Positions 55,373 through 64,000 of a stretch of 64,000 nt of DNA are shown here, in pieces. The stretch comes from Balneolaceae bacterium (GTDB taxonomy: Bacteria > Bacteroidota > Rhodothermia > Balneolales > Balneolaceae): contig JAGYJQ010000001.1 of assembly GCA_018401935.1 (NCBI GenBank), positions 248,001-312,000 of the forward strand, in the 5' to 3' direction. The notes beneath the pieces were generated by a model. The model made no database searches, was not told the origin of the DNA, and was given only the letters and a program-made list of their open reading frames with translations. How positions within the stretch are numbered: the stretch's first letter is position 1; every line of letters begins with the position of its first letter. The position numbers were made by a program, and so were the translations under genes.

Positions 55373-55825
55373 ATGATACATACATTTACAGCTGAAAATA
55401 TTGAAACTATTGCCAAGGTATTAAACACTCAAGCTAAGCCACTTGGGCAGGATGTGTTTCGACTAGAACTTACCCATACAGAAACAGACAGGAAATTAGC
55501 TCTTGAAATACATCTTGGTTTACTCGTTCAGGGCGAATCTATGAATATGGTATCCGTTTATGCGAGCAATACCTTTCTTCAACTACATAATTGTACTGCA
55601 TTTGTGGCGAGTGATATATTACATCAAGTCACTTTTTTTGGTAGATCTGGTGGAAAAACATCAGGATTAATCATTGAAAAAGAAGCGGGGTGTAGTTTAT
55701 ATGCAAATGTGGATGAAGTGATTAAATCGGGTGACTTCACCCAACTTCCGGAAGACTTAATGATGTGCAGCATTGCCTTGTCACTTACCGAGTCTATGGA
55801 CGACGATTTCAGCTTCGAGGACTAG
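55373..55825 (+). CDS. Hypothetical protein upstream of ybeY
   Basis: A 150-residue soluble acidic protein that I do not recognise, with no signal peptide. I start at ATG 55373; the GTG 55349 frame adds eight unlikely residues. It has an N-terminal His/Thr-rich strand region, a central Leu/Val-rich segment with FFGRSGGKTSGLIIEKEAGC, and an acidic tail. It lies 19 bases before ybeY, so co-transcription is likely, but no function follows from that alone. Confidence 0.65.
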   Translation: MIHTFTAENIETIAKVLNTQAKPLGQDVFRLELTHTETDRKLALEIHLGLLVQGESMNMVSVYASNTFLQLHNCTAFVASDILHQVTFFGRSGGKTSGLIIEKEAGCSLYANVDEVIKSGDFTQLPEDLMMCSIALSLTESMDDDFSFED

Positions 55826-55844
55826 CTTTTAGAGCCTCAAGTTT

Positions 55845-56303
55845 ATGTCCGAATCAGAATATTTTCAACTTTTCAACACCACTAATCTAGATTTCCCCTT
55901 AGCTGAAACTACCATCAGTGAGGCGATAAAGGTATTCATACAACGTCATTCGTGTACCATTGAATTCATAGAGATTGTTCTTGTAGATGAAGACGAAATA
56001 AGGCGAATAAACCGTGAATATCTTCAAAAGGATTATGTTACAGACATTATTAGCTTTCACTATCATGATTCTGGTGAAACCTTGAACACACAAAGCGCAG
56101 CTGCTTTAGAGGGTACAATGTACTGTTGTTTGCCAAGGATCATCGAACAATCCAAAGAGTTTAACGTAGAACTTCACGAAGAGTGTCTTCGAATAGTGGT
56201 TCACGGTTTATTACATATCCTTGGTTATGAGGATTCAACGGTGAGACAGAAAGAAACTATGAGCAAAGAAGAAGACGCGATAATCCAACAGATAACCATC
56301 TAG
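55845..56303 (+). CDS. ybeY: YbeY endoribonuclease / rRNA maturation factor
   Basis: A 152-residue metalloprotein needed for 16S rRNA processing and ribosome quality control in known bacteria. The metal motif is HGLLHILGYED: His120 and His124, with Asp130 at the place of the third His, a substitution I recall from this bacterial group. DYVTDIISFHY and EGTMYCCLPR match the family. The length fits bacterial YbeY (about 150). It is 16 bases before the DUF445 gene. Confidence 0.92.
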   Translation: MSESEYFQLFNTTNLDFPLAETTISEAIKVFIQRHSCTIEFIEIVLVDEDEIRRINREYLQKDYVTDIISFHYHDSGETLNTQSAAALEGTMYCCLPRIIEQSKEFNVELHEECLRIVVHGLLHILGYEDSTVRQKETMSKEEDAIIQQITI

Positions 56304-56319
56304 TTTTCTTGGTAAGTAC

Positions 56320-57447
56320 GTGCTGTTACATTTTCTTGAACAACTAAGCCAGAGTGTAGGGCGATATTGGAATAAATATTCCAAGCCCATAGAGTGGACT
56401 CTCCCCTCTTCGAATGACCAAGATCTACCTATTCAGGCTTCATTAAAAAAACAACATGGAGTAAAAAAAGTATTCCTTACACAAGGACTTAGGTGGTATC
56501 CATTATTTGTATTAGTTGTTTTTCTTGTGAGTTACTTTTGGGATTTCACAACCCAAGAAATATTATTATTGAATACAACTTATTCATTAGAGCATCTACT
56601 TAGAATTTTAAGCGTAAGTGGTTTAATAGGATACGCTACTAATTGGTTAGCTATCACTATGCTATTTAAACCAGTGTACAAAAGACCCATATTAGGGCAG
56701 GGACTCATACCCCGACAAAAGAATCGAATAGCAGATCGTTTGGCAAAAACTATTTCATCCGAACTCTTACATCCTAAACTTATCAGCGAGTACGTGCATC
56801 GTTCCGCTTTTATTCAATACTATAGGGAACTGTGGGTTCTTCGGTCTAAGAATATTTTGTCAGACAAGTCATTTAGATCAGAAGTTCAACAGATTATGTT
56901 AGAATTGGTCGTTCAAATTCTAAATAAGGATGAGTTTAGAATGAGTATTGCCTCAACCATTGAGTCCGAGGTTAACCGAAAAGTAGAAAACCGAACGTTA
57001 GATCGTATTGCATTAAAAACCTACACCATTATTAAAGGGGCTAATGTTCAGGAATTAGTCAATGAAGCACTCATGGACTTACCTGTAGAACTAGAACGTC
57101 AAATCGAACAACTGGATGGTTTATTTGACAAATTACCAGCTCTTATAGACGAGCATGTTGGGGCCATAGAGACACAAATCACACATTGGATACATGAACT
57201 CATCAATCGGTTAGACATTTACCAATTTATTGCACAACATTTGAAAGAGTATGATGAATCTAAAATCGAAGCTTTAATTCGAACTTCAACCAATGAAGAA
57301 TTACGGTACATTCAACAGCTTGGTGCTGTGATAGGTACGATCGGTGGATTCGTGATATGGAACCCGGTTTTTAGCATGATTTCCATCGCAATACTACTAC
57401 TAAGCTTGTATCTTTTGGATATGCTTCTCTATAAAACTCAAAAATAA
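56320..57447 (+). CDS. DUF445 family membrane protein
   Basis: A 375-residue membrane protein with a GTG start at 56320 and one or two N-terminal helices (about 59-80 and 95-115). The DUF445 signature GYATNWLAITMLFKPVYKRP and LIPRQKNRIADRLA is clear; the middle is helical and charged, and a last helix (about 342-368) anchors it. YheB/YjiN-like relatives are of unknown function. It is 16 bases after ybeY and eight before the subtilisin gene. Confidence 0.85.
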   Translation: MLLHFLEQLSQSVGRYWNKYSKPIEWTLPSSNDQDLPIQASLKKQHGVKKVFLTQGLRWYPLFVLVVFLVSYFWDFTTQEILLLNTTYSLEHLLRILSVSGLIGYATNWLAITMLFKPVYKRPILGQGLIPRQKNRIADRLAKTISSELLHPKLISEYVHRSAFIQYYRELWVLRSKNILSDKSFRSEVQQIMLELVVQILNKDEFRMSIASTIESEVNRKVENRTLDRIALKTYTIIKGANVQELVNEALMDLPVELERQIEQLDGLFDKLPALIDEHVGAIETQITHWIHELINRLDIYQFIAQHLKEYDESKIEALIRTSTNEELRYIQQLGAVIGTIGGFVIWNPVFSMISIAILLLSLYLLDMLLYKTQK

Positions 57448-57455
57448 TCAGACTT

Positions 57456-59171
57456 ATGTCCAACATAAAATACGGTTGCCTTTTATTAGGCAGTGTTATT
57501 TTCTTTCATGGTTGTAGCACAAATAGAGCCATCACAAAGAATGATCAAATAACTAGCAACGCGGTAGATACCGAACAGCGATCTGATAGCACTGCTACAC
57601 AAAATATAGTGACCCTAGTTAAACCCATTGAAGGTTGGCATTTATTGGGAGCTCGTACCGCTATGGAAGCATCCGCTAATGAATGGAAAAACCAAGGTAT
57701 TGCCCTCCATCAAGCTTATTCTTTGTTAGATTCAACTGCACGAAGTCCCAAAAAAGTGGTGGTGGCAATCATCGATTCGGGCTCCGATGTGGATCACGAA
57801 GACCTTAAGGATAATATTTGGATCAATGATGATGAAATAGTTGGAAATAAGCTCGATGATGATGCTAATGGCTATATAGATGATGTGTATGGGTGGAATT
57901 TTATAGGAGGTCAAGATTCCAGCCATGTTAATTATGATACCTACGAGTTAACTCGGTTATATGTGAAGGGGCTTGAGCTGTTTTCTTCTTTTGATACGTT
58001 GACCAATATTCCTGACTCATTAAACGATAAGTATCAACAATTCAAAGAAATAGAAGAAGAATTTGAAGCGGAACGCTCTTCCCTAGAGTCTGAACTGATT
58101 CAAATAAAACAACTTCAGCAAAATGTCGAGAGTATTTTATTCTTTTTGGGTGAATCATCCCTTGATTCAGTGGATGTGAATAACCTCCTAAGTGATGAAA
58201 TTGAACCGTCCTTGCAGATGCAGGAAGCATTAGGTTTTGTTGCATTGTTACAGGATAATGGAATTAATGAGCAACTTATTGAAGAGTACATCGAACAGAT
58301 TGGTGTGCAGTTAGAATACGGATACAATATATCCTTTGACCCACGTAGTATCGTTGGTGATGACTATGAGGACCTGGATAATCGTTTTTATGGAAATTCC
58401 GACGTTAAAGGTCCCGATTATGATCATGGCACTCATGTTGCAGGAATTATAGCAGCCAACCGGGATAATAACATTGGAGCAAATGGGATAACACAAGTGG
58501 AATTGTTGATCATTCGTGCTGTCCCAAATGGAGATGAACGCGATAAAGATGTGGCAAATGCCATACGATATGCAGTAGACAATGGCGCAGATGTCATTAA
58601 CATGAGTTTTGGTAAATCCTATTCACCCGAATTGTTTTATGTTCAACAAGCCATAGAATATGCAGCACAACATGAAGTTCTTATGGTTCACGCAGCTGGA
58701 AATGATGGGGCTAATATAGATAGTGTGGCTAACTTTCCAAGCCCCATAATTTCCGATGGTACATCTAGCCCATACCTAATAACGGTCGGAGCTTCTGGTT
58801 GGCAGGGTGTTAATGAACTAGCCGCTTCCTTTAGTAACTATGGGAGATCTATGGTTGATTTGTTTGCGCCTGGTGTAGATATTTATTCAACGATGCCAAA
58901 CCAAGAGTATGAGTTAAGTAATGGTACCAGCATGGCCGCTCCAGTGGTATCAGGCGTCGTTGCACTTTTAATGCAATATTTTCCGGAATATTCCCCTCTC
59001 GAAATAAAAGAAATTATCGTTTCATCTGTAGTAAAAACCGATGAAAAAATCATGCTTCCAGGTCAAAGTTTAGAAGTGAAATATGTTCCCTTTGACAGCT
59101 TATCAAAACATGGTGGTATTGTTAATGCTTACAGAGCGGTTAGAGAAGCACTTAATAGATTAGAGAATTAA
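57456..59171 (+). CDS. Subtilisin-like S8 serine protease lipoprotein
   Basis: A 571-residue predicted lipoprotein (Cys20 after FFHG). The catalytic triad is Asp107 in IIDSGSDVDHEDL, His324 in DHGTHVAG and Ser492 in NGTSMAAPV, with oxyanion Asn416 in AAGNDG. Between Asp107 and His324 are about 215 residues, far more than the 30-40 in subtilisin, and the segment about 180-290 looks helical, perhaps coiled-coil or regulatory. It should be periplasmic or surface-exposed. Substrate is unknown. It ends where the TrmH-type gene begins. Confidence 0.9.
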   Translation: MSNIKYGCLLLGSVIFFHGCSTNRAITKNDQITSNAVDTEQRSDSTATQNIVTLVKPIEGWHLLGARTAMEASANEWKNQGIALHQAYSLLDSTARSPKKVVVAIIDSGSDVDHEDLKDNIWINDDEIVGNKLDDDANGYIDDVYGWNFIGGQDSSHVNYDTYELTRLYVKGLELFSSFDTLTNIPDSLNDKYQQFKEIEEEFEAERSSLESELIQIKQLQQNVESILFFLGESSLDSVDVNNLLSDEIEPSLQMQEALGFVALLQDNGINEQLIEEYIEQIGVQLEYGYNISFDPRSIVGDDYEDLDNRFYGNSDVKGPDYDHGTHVAGIIAANRDNNIGANGITQVELLIIRAVPNGDERDKDVANAIRYAVDNGADVINMSFGKSYSPELFYVQQAIEYAAQHEVLMVHAAGNDGANIDSVANFPSPIISDGTSSPYLITVGASGWQGVNELAASFSNYGRSMVDLFAPGVDIYSTMPNQEYELSNGTSMAAPVVSGVVALLMQYFPEYSPLEIKEIIVSSVVKTDEKIMLPGQSLEVKYVPFDSLSKHGGIVNAYRAVREALNRLEN

Positions 59172-59705
59172 ATGAAATTAACCACCGAAGAGTTGTTTAT
59201 TCGGCATGCAAAAGCAGATAAACCGAATCTGTTATCTAAATCGATTATATGTCTACATAATATCCGAAGTGCTTATAACGTCGGAGCTGTCTTTAGAAAT
59301 GCAGATGCATTTGGAATACAACAGGTATTTCTTTCAGGCTTTACCCCTACTCCGGAAACCAATATTGAAGTTTCAAAAACAGCCATTGGGGCCGAAGAAC
59401 ACGTTTCTTGGAGTTATTTTGCGCAATGGAGCGATTGTAAATCAAACCTTCAGCAGAAAAAAGCTCTAATATTTGCGGTAGAACAGACTAAAAAATCTAA
59501 ACCGATCACCGAATTTAATTTCAACGATGCTGCACTGAATATCATGGCCTTTGTGTTTGGTAATGAAGTTAAAGGCTTAGACGATGAAGTACTAGAATCA
59601 GCTGATCATCACTTGATTATACCTCAATTTGGCACTAAACATTCACTTAATGTATCGGTAGCCACAGGAGTGGTTATGTACGATTTATTGTGTAAATCTG
59701 GCTGA
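59172..59705 (+). CDS. TrmH/SpoU family RNA 2'-O-methyltransferase
   Basis: A 177-residue SPOUT-fold methyltransferase that uses S-adenosylmethionine. Motif 1 is HNIRSAYNVGAVFRNADAFG, motif 2 VFGNEVKGLDD and motif 3 SLNVSVATGVVMYDL. Whether it acts on tRNA or rRNA is not visible. It begins directly after the protease stop codon. Confidence 0.88.
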   Translation: MKLTTEELFIRHAKADKPNLLSKSIICLHNIRSAYNVGAVFRNADAFGIQQVFLSGFTPTPETNIEVSKTAIGAEEHVSWSYFAQWSDCKSNLQQKKALIFAVEQTKKSKPITEFNFNDAALNIMAFVFGNEVKGLDDEVLESADHHLIIPQFGTKHSLNVSVATGVVMYDLLCKSG

Positions 59706-59716
59706 AACTAACCATG

Positions 59717-60790
59717 TTATGGGCGTATCGAAAAAAGGCTATCAGATTCAAATGTCCTACCCATTGCTCTAAATTGACGAACAAACGGTAGTTTTCTTCT
59801 TACAGAGGGTGCAAATTGAGCATATTCAATCATAAATAGCCTTGAAGTTGATTCGTCATAGTAAGTAAAATTAACAAAGGGCCCACCCATTGCCCCATTG
59901 ATCATTTGCCAGGTTCCTAGTGTCTCATAGCTAAGATATCGACCTTTTTGGAAACTAGTACTTTCAACAGGTCTTCGATACTCTGTTGTAACAAACATAG
60001 AATCGGTCCTCCCCTTAATAAGCTGTTGGTTTAACGAATCTCTCGTCTGATTGATCCAGTCATCATCCAGAAAACTAATATCTCTTACATTATCCTGCCA
60101 CCAGACCCACATCCATCGGTCATTGTCGGGTAAGAATCGTCTATAGCTAATAAAATTAGTTGTATCTACTCGTTTTATATAATCATGTTGAATCCTAACC
60201 TTAAAGCCATGATCGTTCCATAAGGAGTCACTATACTGCGTTTGCTCTTTCTTCTCATAAACAAACCAGTTCCACCGTAAGAGTTCTTTATCTAAAGCGT
60301 TACTTAATAGCGCACTTTCGGTGTTACGAATTTTAGCCGACAAAGCTGAATCACTACTTGAACTTAAGATTAGAGCATACTGATCCTTATACCACTGGTC
60401 AATTAGTGGGAAGGCAAAGCTTTCCCCACTGCGAACACGTTGTTCAGTACCCTCATCTAGGAAAGCCCTAACTTGTGCTGCAACGGTGGTAGAATCATCA
60501 ATCGGTGCAGCAAAAATGATATTTTTATATCCCATTATACGTTCTAGCTGCGATCGAGAACGTATGTGCATAAAGGTTATATCGTAGTTAGGCTCGGGGT
60601 TGGGTAAGGTGAAAACATATTGGCCAAATGTTTCCCGTATTGCGTTTGCCGTCTCGCTATCCCAAGCTATGGAATCCATAACCACAACAAATTCGCGGGT
60701 ATCGCCCTTCGCACGTTCTCTGAAGTCAGTATTACAAGCTAACGAATGGACTGCTATTATCAAAAAGGATAAGTAGGATAAAAAGCGCAT
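59717..60790 (-). CDS. DUF4837 family lipoprotein
   Basis: A 357-residue predicted lipoprotein with a short signal peptide ending HSLA-Cys. The protein has a Trp-rich middle (WMWVWWQDN) and a FVNFTYYDE segment near the end; the family is DUF4837, which I know from Bacteroidota, with no known function. I start at ATG 60790, because the longer frame (TTG 60853) would place 21 residues before the signal peptide. It lies 80 bases after trpA on the same strand, so it could be read through from trp. Its relation to tryptophan synthesis is not shown. Confidence 0.75.
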   Translation of the reverse strand: MRFLSYLSFLIIAVHSLACNTDFRERAKGDTREFVVVMDSIAWDSETANAIRETFGQYVFTLPNPEPNYDITFMHIRSRSQLERIMGYKNIIFAAPIDDSTTVAAQVRAFLDEGTEQRVRSGESFAFPLIDQWYKDQYALILSSSSDSALSAKIRNTESALLSNALDKELLRWNWFVYEKKEQTQYSDSLWNDHGFKVRIQHDYIKRVDTTNFISYRRFLPDNDRWMWVWWQDNVRDISFLDDDWINQTRDSLNQQLIKGRTDSMFVTTEYRRPVESTSFQKGRYLSYETLGTWQMINGAMGGPFVNFTYYDESTSRLFMIEYAQFAPSVRRKLPFVRQFRAMGRTFESDSLFSIRP

Positions 60791-60870
60791 GGAATCAATT
60801 ATTTTACTGAATAGGGTATGATTAATAGAGTTATTTAAACCTAGATAGAACAAAACCCATAGTTGCTTAT

Positions 60871-61674
60871 CTAATTCCTAGAATAGCCAAATTTGAGTTG
60901 ATGTACAAAATCGAACACCACTTCCTTCCATTGTTCGCTAGGGTAGCTGGTTCTTATGGTCTCTATAAGAGCACTACCTACAATAAACCCATCCACTTCT
61001 TTAGAAATATTTTGAGCATCATCAAAGTTTTTGATTCCAAAACCGACCATCAAGGGATTTTTAGTGATATTTGCCTTCGATCGTTGAATAAATTTATCCA
61101 CTGATTGTTGAACCTCACTCCCTTCCCTAGCACCGGTTACCCCAGTTACAGAGACGCAGTATACAAATCCATCAGACTTCTGATCACTTAGCTGCATTCT
61201 TTCATCACTAGTATTGGGTGCAATCAAATAAATAAGTTGGATTCCATTTGCGCGGGCTAACTCATCAATCATACCTCCTTCATCGAGTGGTAAATCAGGT
61301 ACTATTAATCCATCTACTCCTGCCTTAGCGGCTGCGGTAAAGAAATTATCCAAACCAAACCTAAGCATAGGATTTATGTAACCCATTAAAACAATGGGTA
61401 TCTCCGACTCTTTCCTAATATCTACCACCATATCAAAAATACCTTGGATAGTTATCCCTTTAGATATGGCTATGTTGGATGAGTATTGAATGGTTGGTCC
61501 GTCAGCTAATGGGTCACTAAATGGAATACCTAATTCAATGATATCGGCACCGTTGCGTTCAAACCCTAGGACTAAGTCGACGGTTTCAGTTACATCAGGA
61601 TAACCAGCCGTGATGAAAAGACTCATGATCTTTTCATTCTTCTTATGTTCAAAAACCTTATTAATTCGATTCAT
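60871..61674 (-). CDS. trpA: Tryptophan synthase alpha chain
   Basis: A 267-residue TIM-barrel enzyme that releases indole from indole-3-glycerol phosphate. The catalytic Glu47 lies in IIELGIPFSDP and Asp58 in LADGP; the phosphate loop shows VGFGIKN and VDGFIVGSALIE. It is 16 bases after trpB, its partner. Confidence 0.97.
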   Translation of the reverse strand: MNRINKVFEHKKNEKIMSLFITAGYPDVTETVDLVLGFERNGADIIELGIPFSDPLADGPTIQYSSNIAISKGITIQGIFDMVVDIRKESEIPIVLMGYINPMLRFGLDNFFTAAAKAGVDGLIVPDLPLDEGGMIDELARANGIQLIYLIAPNTSDERMQLSDQKSDGFVYCVSVTGVTGAREGSEVQQSVDKFIQRSKANITKNPLMVGFGIKNFDDAQNISKEVDGFIVGSALIETIRTSYPSEQWKEVVFDFVHQLKFGYSRN

Positions 61675-61690
61675 GGGTTAGATAGGCAGT

Positions 61691-62890
61691 TTAAAGGTAT
61701 TTAGAGATGGTTTCCATGTCTTTATCGCCCCTTCCAGAGCAGTTCAACACAACGATCTCGTCTGAGGTAGTGGTTGGCATAAGTTCTTCTAACCAAGCAA
61801 AGGCATGTGCGGTCTCAAGGGCAGGTATTATTCCTTCCATCCTAGATAATAAGGATACCGCTTCAAGTGCTTGGGCATCGGTAACCGCGCGATATTCTAC
61901 TCGTTTTGTGTCATGTAAGTAAGCGTGTTCTGGGCCAATGCCTGGATAATCTAAACCAGCACTGATAGAGTGGGCTAATTCGATTTGCCCTTCCTGATCA
62001 TGAAGCAAATAACTCATAGATCCATGTAGCACACCTGGACGACCTTTCGTTAATGTGGCTGCAGTTTGTCCTGAGTCAACACCTAATCCACCCGCTTCAA
62101 TACCAATTATATGAACATCGTCATTAATAAATGGATAAAAAATACCCATAGCGTTGGACCCACCCCCAACACAAGCAATAAGATAATCAGGTAGGCGCCC
62201 CTCCATTTCCATTAACTGTCGCTTGGTTTCGTCACCAATTATTCGATGAAAATTCCTAACCATCATTGGGTAAGGATGAGGTCCTACAACCGAACCGATA
62301 ATATAAAAAGTATCCTCTACATTGGTTACCCAATCGCGAATTGCTTCATTAGTAGCGTCTTTTAAGGTTTTAGAACCACTACTGACTCCACGTACCTCGG
62401 CTCCCATTAATCGCATTCTATCCACATTGAGTTTCTGACGTACCATATCTTCTTCACCCATGTAAACCACGCACTGAACCCCAAATTTAGCACATGCTGT
62501 TGCCGTAGCCACCCCATGTTGGCCCGCACCAGTTTCGGCAATTATTCGCTTTTTCCCCATTCTAAGGGCTAACAGTATCTGACCAATTGCATTATTAATT
62601 TTATGTGCACCCGTGTGGCAAAGATCTTCTCGTTTCAAATAGATTTTTGCTTTACCGTAATATTCTGTTAACCGGTTGGCAAAACTTAGCTCGGTAGGAC
62701 GCCCTACATATTCTCGTAGTAAGTAAAGGTACTCTTTCTCAAATTCGGGGTCTTCGCTAGCTTCTTTGTAGGCTCGTTCAAGCTCGTTAAGGGCTGGAAT
62801 CAGGGTTTCGGGTACAAATTTACCCCCATAAGCTCCAAAGTAACCCTTTTGATTAGGTTCGGAATAGCTGGTTTTAGTAATGACTGGCAT
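61691..62890 (-). CDS. trpB: Tryptophan synthase beta chain
   Basis: A 399-residue PLP enzyme that joins indole to serine. Lys97 in HTGAHKINN is the PLP lysine, and [10 protein letters not shown] binds the cofactor phosphate; KFVPETL near the start is typical. It sits between trpF and trpA and forms the alpha2-beta2 complex with TrpA. Confidence 0.98.
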   Translation of the reverse strand: MPVITKTSYSEPNQKGYFGAYGGKFVPETLIPALNELERAYKEASEDPEFEKEYLYLLREYVGRPTELSFANRLTEYYGKAKIYLKREDLCHTGAHKINNAIGQILLALRMGKKRIIAETGAGQHGVATATACAKFGVQCVVYMGEEDMVRQKLNVDRMRLMGAEVRGVSSGSKTLKDATNEAIRDWVTNVEDTFYIIGSVVGPHPYPMMVRNFHRIIGDETKRQLMEMEGRLPDYLIACVGGGSNAMGIFYPFINDDVHIIGIEAGGLGVDSGQTAATLTKGRPGVLHGSMSYLLHDQEGQIELAHSISAGLDYPGIGPEHAYLHDTKRVEYRAVTDAQALEAVSLLSRMEGIIPALETAHAFAWLEELMPTTTSDEIVVLNCSGRGDKDMETISKYL

Positions 62891-62956
62891 GATAGTGAGT
62901 TGAGATTATGTCCAATTTAGTTTAACACAACAAAATAACAAAAGGGATGCCTAAGT

Positions 62957-63607
62957 TTAGGTCGTTGAATTCAAGGCTTCCATAAGTAAAGATAGCTTAT
63001 CGTAATCTTTTATACCGATACTTTCTTCTATCTTAGAAGATACATCAATAGCCAATGGAGGGTTCCCTGAAAGTAGTTCAAGGGCTTTATTAACGGTTTC
63101 ATGTGATAAACCACCTGAAAGGAAATAAGGCAATGGAACATCCAGCTCGTTGATAAGCCTCCAATCAAAAGAAACACCGGTGCCGCCGCTTTGGCTGCCC
63201 ACTTTAGTGTCAAACATGATGTAGTCACACACTTCTTTATAAGACTGAAGTGCATGTGAAAGGTCTTCTGAATTAGTCTGTTCATCCACAGAAAAGACCT
63301 TGATTAGGCTATGTTTTTGTGATAGTAATGAGCAATATTCGGCGGATTCTACTCCGTGTAGTTGAATTATATCCAGCCCTACCAGGCGTGCAGTTTCAAT
63401 TACAACACTGAGTTCTTGATTCTGAAATACACCCACTTTTTTGGGCCCCTCTACCCATTCACTAATTGCTCCAACCATGGCCGGTTCTATGTACCTTGGA
63501 GTTCCCTCGACAAAAATAAATCCTAGATAGTCGGCACCCGCTCCTGCTGCAAAACGGGCATCTGCTAAGTTAGTGAGCCCACATATTTTCACTTTAATTT
63601 TCTTCAT
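62957..63607 (-). CDS. trpF: Phosphoribosylanthranilate isomerase
   Basis: A 216-residue TIM-barrel enzyme for the third step of tryptophan synthesis. It starts with VKICGLTN (Cys9 is the catalytic base), has GADYLGFIFVEGTPR, IQLHGVES and FDTKVGSQSGGTG, and SGGLSHETV at the phosphate site. It is 27 bases after trpC and 66 before trpB. Confidence 0.96.
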   Translation of the reverse strand: MKKIKVKICGLTNLADARFAAGAGADYLGFIFVEGTPRYIEPAMVGAISEWVEGPKKVGVFQNQELSVVIETARLVGLDIIQLHGVESAEYCSLLSQKHSLIKVFSVDEQTNSEDLSHALQSYKEVCDYIMFDTKVGSQSGGTGVSFDWRLINELDVPLPYFLSGGLSHETVNKALELLSGNPPLAIDVSSKIEESIGIKDYDKLSLLMEALNSTT

Positions 63608-63634
63608 TCTATTACCATAATTTATTCCACCACT

Positions 63635-64000
63635 TTAGGGGGTTGTTTTAGGCGTATTGGCGGCATTTTGAGCTGCTGAGACCAGGTTTTTAAGTTCTTT
63701 AGCAATATCGGACTGTCGCATTAAGTGTTCACCAATCAACACAGCATGTATCCCGTTTTCTTGAAGATACTCGATGTCCTGAACGGTGGAAATACCGCTT
63801 TCAGAAACCGTTATGGTTGATTCAGGAGCCATTTTCAACTGTGACACCCCTCGGTGAACATCTACATCAAAGGCTTCTAAATCACGGTTATTTACACCCA
63901 GAATGGATACTTTTTCATAGTCAATTCGTTCTTGGTCAATTGTATCGTAACATTCAACTAAAGCATCTAAGTGAAGCTCATTAGCAACGGATAGCAGCTC
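63635..64000 (-). CDS. trpC: Indole-3-glycerol phosphate synthase (partial, 5' end cut off)
   Basis: The C-terminal 121 residues lie in the window and the rest is beyond the right edge. The frame is open to the edge and shows the family motifs LGVNNRDLEAFDVD, ITVSESGIST and VLIGEHLMR, which are the substrate and phosphate sites of the enzyme making indole-3-glycerol phosphate. The end is Ala/Asn/Pro/Thr-rich. It leads trpF, trpB and trpA on the minus strand. Confidence 0.93.
   Translation of the reverse strand, partial: ELLSVANELHLDALVECYDTIDQERIDYEKVSILGVNNRDLEAFDVDVHRGVSQLKMAPESTITVSESGISTVQDIEYLQENGIHAVLIGEHLMRQSDIAKELKNLVSAAQNAANTPKTTP

Noticed and set aside
57456-59171. Frameshift or gene fusion in the subtilisin gene because of the large insert
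   Set aside because: The frame is continuous and the triad residues are in the expected order, so the insert is part of one gene.
62891-62956. Possible internal attenuator before trpB
   Set aside because: The 66-base gap has no clear stem-loop with a run of U.
1-64000. tRNA, rRNA, CRISPR or mobile element genes
   Set aside because: Reading the longer gaps by eye showed no cloverleaf with a GTTCRANNC-like arm, no regularly spaced repeats, and no transposase or integrase. A covariance-model search would be decisive.

Overview
This window reads as ordinary chromosome of a Gram-negative member of the Bacteroidota/Balneolota side of the FCB group, possibly a Balneola- or Gracilimonas-like organism. 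That placement is inferred from gene families, not from a database match. Supporting signs: TonB, SurA-like parvulins, several lipoproteins and beta-barrel proteins point to an outer membrane; DUF4837, DUF5777 with YceI, and a DUF2723 glycosyltransferase are families I associate with this group; most genes lack a clear Shine-Dalgarno sequence; one clear promoter matches the Bacteroidota TTG / TAnnTTTG pattern. Base composition looks moderately AT-rich and even throughout. I see no insertion sequence, prophage, CRISPR array, rRNA or tRNA gene.

Layout. 1-3.8 kb: a cut-off D-serine-dehydratase-like PLP enzyme, divergent from a RimB-like protease / RimK / small unknown gene unit, then tonB. 4.1-6.5 kb (minus): der, a membrane protein and a peroxiredoxin. 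6.5-9.4 kb: a small membrane protein and a UvrD-family helicase. 9.4-11.4 kb: thymidine kinase and a nucleoside transporter. 11.5-19.1 kb: three parvulin-type chaperones followed by a MoxR ATPase and a VWA membrane protein. 19.2-22.7 kb: apt, tadA, and plsC with a VTT (DedA) fusion protein. 22.9-28.4 kb: a hydrolase and thrABC. 28.5-31.3 kb: two esterase-like secreted proteins and an RNase D. 31.4-36.9 kb: metG, a glycogen-debranching-type GH13 enzyme and an SNF symporter. 36.9-43.3 kb: efp-accB-accC-gcvH-guaA and a TPR/ligand-binding protein, facing mltG. 44.4-48.2 kb: HD protein, cytochrome c / YceI / DUF5777 / PagL-like envelope genes and a cyclophilin. 48.2-52.1 kb: an ion channel, a repeat surface protein and a second SNF symporter. 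52.3-59.7 kb: DUF2723 protein, unknown gene, ybeY, DUF445, a subtilisin-like lipoprotein and a TrmH-type methyltransferase. 59.7-64 kb (minus): trpC(partial)-trpF-trpB-trpA and a DUF4837 lipoprotein.

The genes cover amino acid synthesis (Thr, Trp), nucleotide salvage (tdk, nucleoside transporter, apt, guaA), translation (metG, efp, tadA, ybeY, der), fatty acid synthesis (accBC, plsC) and envelope building (parvulins, mltG, PagL-like, DUF2723). No clear defence or mobile system is present. The least explained parts are the RimK-linked small gene, the VTT fusion protein, the MoxR-VWA pair lacking DUF58, the GLxLAG-repeat surface protein, the zinc-ribbon ion channel and the repeated operator-like half-sites in front of accB. 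Start codons TTG and GTG appear to be used often, and I moved several starts to internal ATG codons where a signal peptide or the family boundary supports it.
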